A DNA stretch of 7,911 nucleotides from positions 8,544 to 16,454 of the forward strand of contig DCBA01000045.1 in NCBI GenBank assembly GCA_002313255.1. The letters run 5' to 3'. The position numbers and the translations under genes are program-made. Below, piece by piece: positions 6,863-7,911 of the stretch. The first letter of the stretch is position 1. Each line of letters starts with the position of its first letter. The notes below the pieces were generated by a model that worked only from the letters and a program-made list of their open reading frames with translations, was not told the origin of the DNA and ran no database searches. The stretch comes from Gammaproteobacteria bacterium UBA1119. Lineage in GTDB: Bacteria > Pseudomonadota > Gammaproteobacteria > Pseudomonadales > Azotimanducaceae.

Positions 6863-7624
6863 CTATGCGGAGTCTCGTACCAACATAAGGTCCCCTAGCT
6901 GCACTTTTCGCAGCCGAAGTGGTTTCCTCTTGCTAGCCCGGATATTCAATATTTCGACGACGAAGGCAAATGTCATGGCGGAATACAAATACCCCTTCGG
7001 GACGTGAAGTCCCCATCCTTCTACGGTTAGCGTAAAACCGATGAGCACCAAGAATCCGAGGGCAAGCATCTTGATGCTAGGATGCGCGGCGACGAACTTG
7101 GCCACGGCGTTGGCAGCCAGCATCATAACTAATACCGCGCAAACGATGGCAGCAATCATCACGGGAACCTCCTGCACTAGACCGATGGCCGTGATCACTG
7201 AATCCAATGAGAACACCACATCGATCAACGCGATTTGGATCAACACCGCTATAAAACTTGCGGCACGCGCACCTTCTTCGTGTTCATCCTCGATTTCTAG
7301 GGCGTTGTGAATTTCCCGGGTGGCTTTGAATATGAGAAACGCACCACCACCCAGCAGAATGAAGTCACGGATTGAAAAGTCTTGTCCCAGCGCTTCGTAC
7401 ACAGTGGTCGTCAAGCTCATAATCCATGCGATCGAAAGCAGCAGCAATATGCGTAAGCCCATAGCCAGTGCGAGTCCTAGATACCGTCCTCGAGCTTGCT
7501 GATGACCGGGCAATCGATCCGTTAACACCGTGATGAAGATGATGTTATCGATGCCTAGGACGATCTCCAGCATCGTCAGCATGATGAACGCGCCCCAGAT
7601 TTCAGGACTCAGCAAAAATTCCAT
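6863..7624 (-). CDS. TerC family integral membrane protein (YgdQ-like)
   Basis: This is a TerC-superfamily inner-membrane protein of 253 residues. The family was named for tellurium resistance. Several members are now linked to manganese export or to metal loading of exported enzymes, so metal-ion handling is the likely role, but the substrate of this member is not known. About seven helices can be read: 9-31, 46-70, 86-104, 122-148, 153-175, 187-203 and 213-229. The paired acidic membrane motifs are intact: EIVLGIDNIIF (20-30; Glu20, Asp26) and IDVVFSLDSV (134-143; Asp135, Asp141), followed by GFTLTVEGWGLHVPKGYLY (196-214). The acidic loop EIEDEHEEG (110-118) lies between helices. There is no CBS or CorC domain, so it is the short YgdQ-like form. 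The ATG at 7624 has GAGG 5 bases upstream. It is divergent from the DUF1244 gene. Confidence 0.92.
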   Translation of the reverse strand: MEFLLSPEIWGAFIMLTMLEIVLGIDNIIFITVLTDRLPGHQQARGRYLGLALAMGLRILLLLSIAWIMSLTTTVYEALGQDFSIRDFILLGGGAFLIFKATREIHNALEIEDEHEEGARAASFIAVLIQIALIDVVFSLDSVITAIGLVQEVPVMIAAIVCAVLVMMLAANAVAKFVAAHPSIKMLALGFLVLIGFTLTVEGWGLHVPKGYLYSAMTFAFVVEILNIRASKRKPLRLRKVQLGDLMLVRDSA

Positions 7625-7663
7625 AGGTGCCTCTGAGCGGTTTTCGGCCTAGCGGCATTGAAA

Positions 7664-7681
7664 CATAGTTCAGTTACTATG
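7664..7681. repeat. Inverted repeat between terC and the DUF1244 gene
   Basis: CATAGT (7664-7669) and ACTATG (7676-7681) are exact inverted copies around a 6-base centre. They lie in the 81-base gap where the promoters of both divergent genes should be. This fits an operator for a dimeric regulator or chance. No clean -35/-10 pair was found next to it. Confidence 0.3.
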
Positions 7682-7691
7682 CCGGTCAGCG

Positions 7692-7698
7692 AAAGGAG
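7692..7698 (+). promoter_or_regulatory. Strong ribosome-binding site of the DUF1244 gene
   Basis: AAAGGAG ends 7 bases before the ATG at 7706, which fixes the start of the partial gene at the window edge. Confidence 0.75.
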
Positions 7699-7705
7699 TA
7701 ACGAG

Positions 7706-7911
7706 ATGGATTTGGATCAAAGCAGATCGGACGAAGCACTAGAAGCCGCCGTTTTCCGGCGCTTACTCGCCCACATGGATGAACGGACGGACGTGCAGAA
7801 TGTTGACCTCATGAATCTTGCGGGCTTTTGCCGCAATTGTTTATCTAAGTGGTATGTGGCCGCAGCGGAAGAACGCGGGATCGACCTTGATTACGAGTCA
7901 GCTCGTGAGAT
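7706..7911 (+). CDS. DUF1244 family protein, 5' part only
   Basis: The frame is open from the ATG at 7706 to the window end, giving 68 residues with the 3' part outside. The text matches the DUF1244 family of small proteobacterial proteins of about 100 residues: VFRRLLAHMDERTDVQN (16-32), then DLMNLAGFCRNCLSKWY (34-50), then EERGIDLDYESAREI (54-68). The FCRNC pair (Cys43, Cys46) is the hallmark and may be a metal or redox site, but no function is established for the family. The strong ribosome site supports the start. It is divergent from terC, 81 bases away. Confidence 0.9.
   Translation, partial: MDLDQSRSDEALEAAVFRRLLAHMDERTDVQNVDLMNLAGFCRNCLSKWYVAAAEERGIDLDYESARE

Overview
The window looks like ordinary core chromosome from a gammaproteobacterium. 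Every gene I recognise is a conserved housekeeping type found across that class. Three features support the placement: a ybbA-ybbP operon divergent from tesA, as in Escherichia coli; bolA next to trhO; and a 258-residue yaaA, the same length as in E. coli. Base composition and codon use look even throughout. I see no insertion sequence, phage gene, CRISPR array, tRNA or rRNA. I cannot name a genus.

Layout from left to right. Positions 1-3939 form a minus-strand operon read from right to left: ybbA (ABC ATPase), ybbP (FtsX-like permease, overlapping ybbA by 4 bases), then an SLC13-family permease 19 bases further on. The SLC13 gene carries a one-base frameshift at a run of seven T and leaves the window at position 1. 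Diverging from ybbA is tesA (3938-4570, plus), a secreted SGNH esterase; the two start codons overlap. Positions 4616-5890 hold a second minus-strand unit, bolA followed by trhO, convergent with tesA. Across a 132-base gap, yaaA (6023-6799, plus) diverges from bolA. It converges on terC (6863-7624, minus). At the right edge, a DUF1244 gene starts at 7706 on the plus strand and runs out of the window.

Functionally, YbbA and YbbP should form an inner-membrane ABC complex of the MacB/LolCDE type. TesA acts in the periplasm on acyl esters. BolA (iron-sulfur/glutaredoxin partner), TrhO (oxygen-dependent tRNA wobble-uridine hydroxylase) and YaaA (peroxide stress) sit together and are all tied to oxygen or iron physiology, but a shared pathway is only an inference. 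TerC is a seven-helix membrane protein probably concerned with metal ions.

I found no clearly new biological system. The observation most worth checking is the SLC13 frameshift: the T7 run lies in exactly the register of a -1 slippery heptamer (T TTT TTT), and the coding frame beyond it is intact and conserved. A sequencing error or a recent mutation remains the simpler explanation. Lesser points are the zero-length ybbA/tesA divergent junction, a perfect 14-base palindrome in the bolA leader, and an inverted repeat between terC and the DUF1244 gene.
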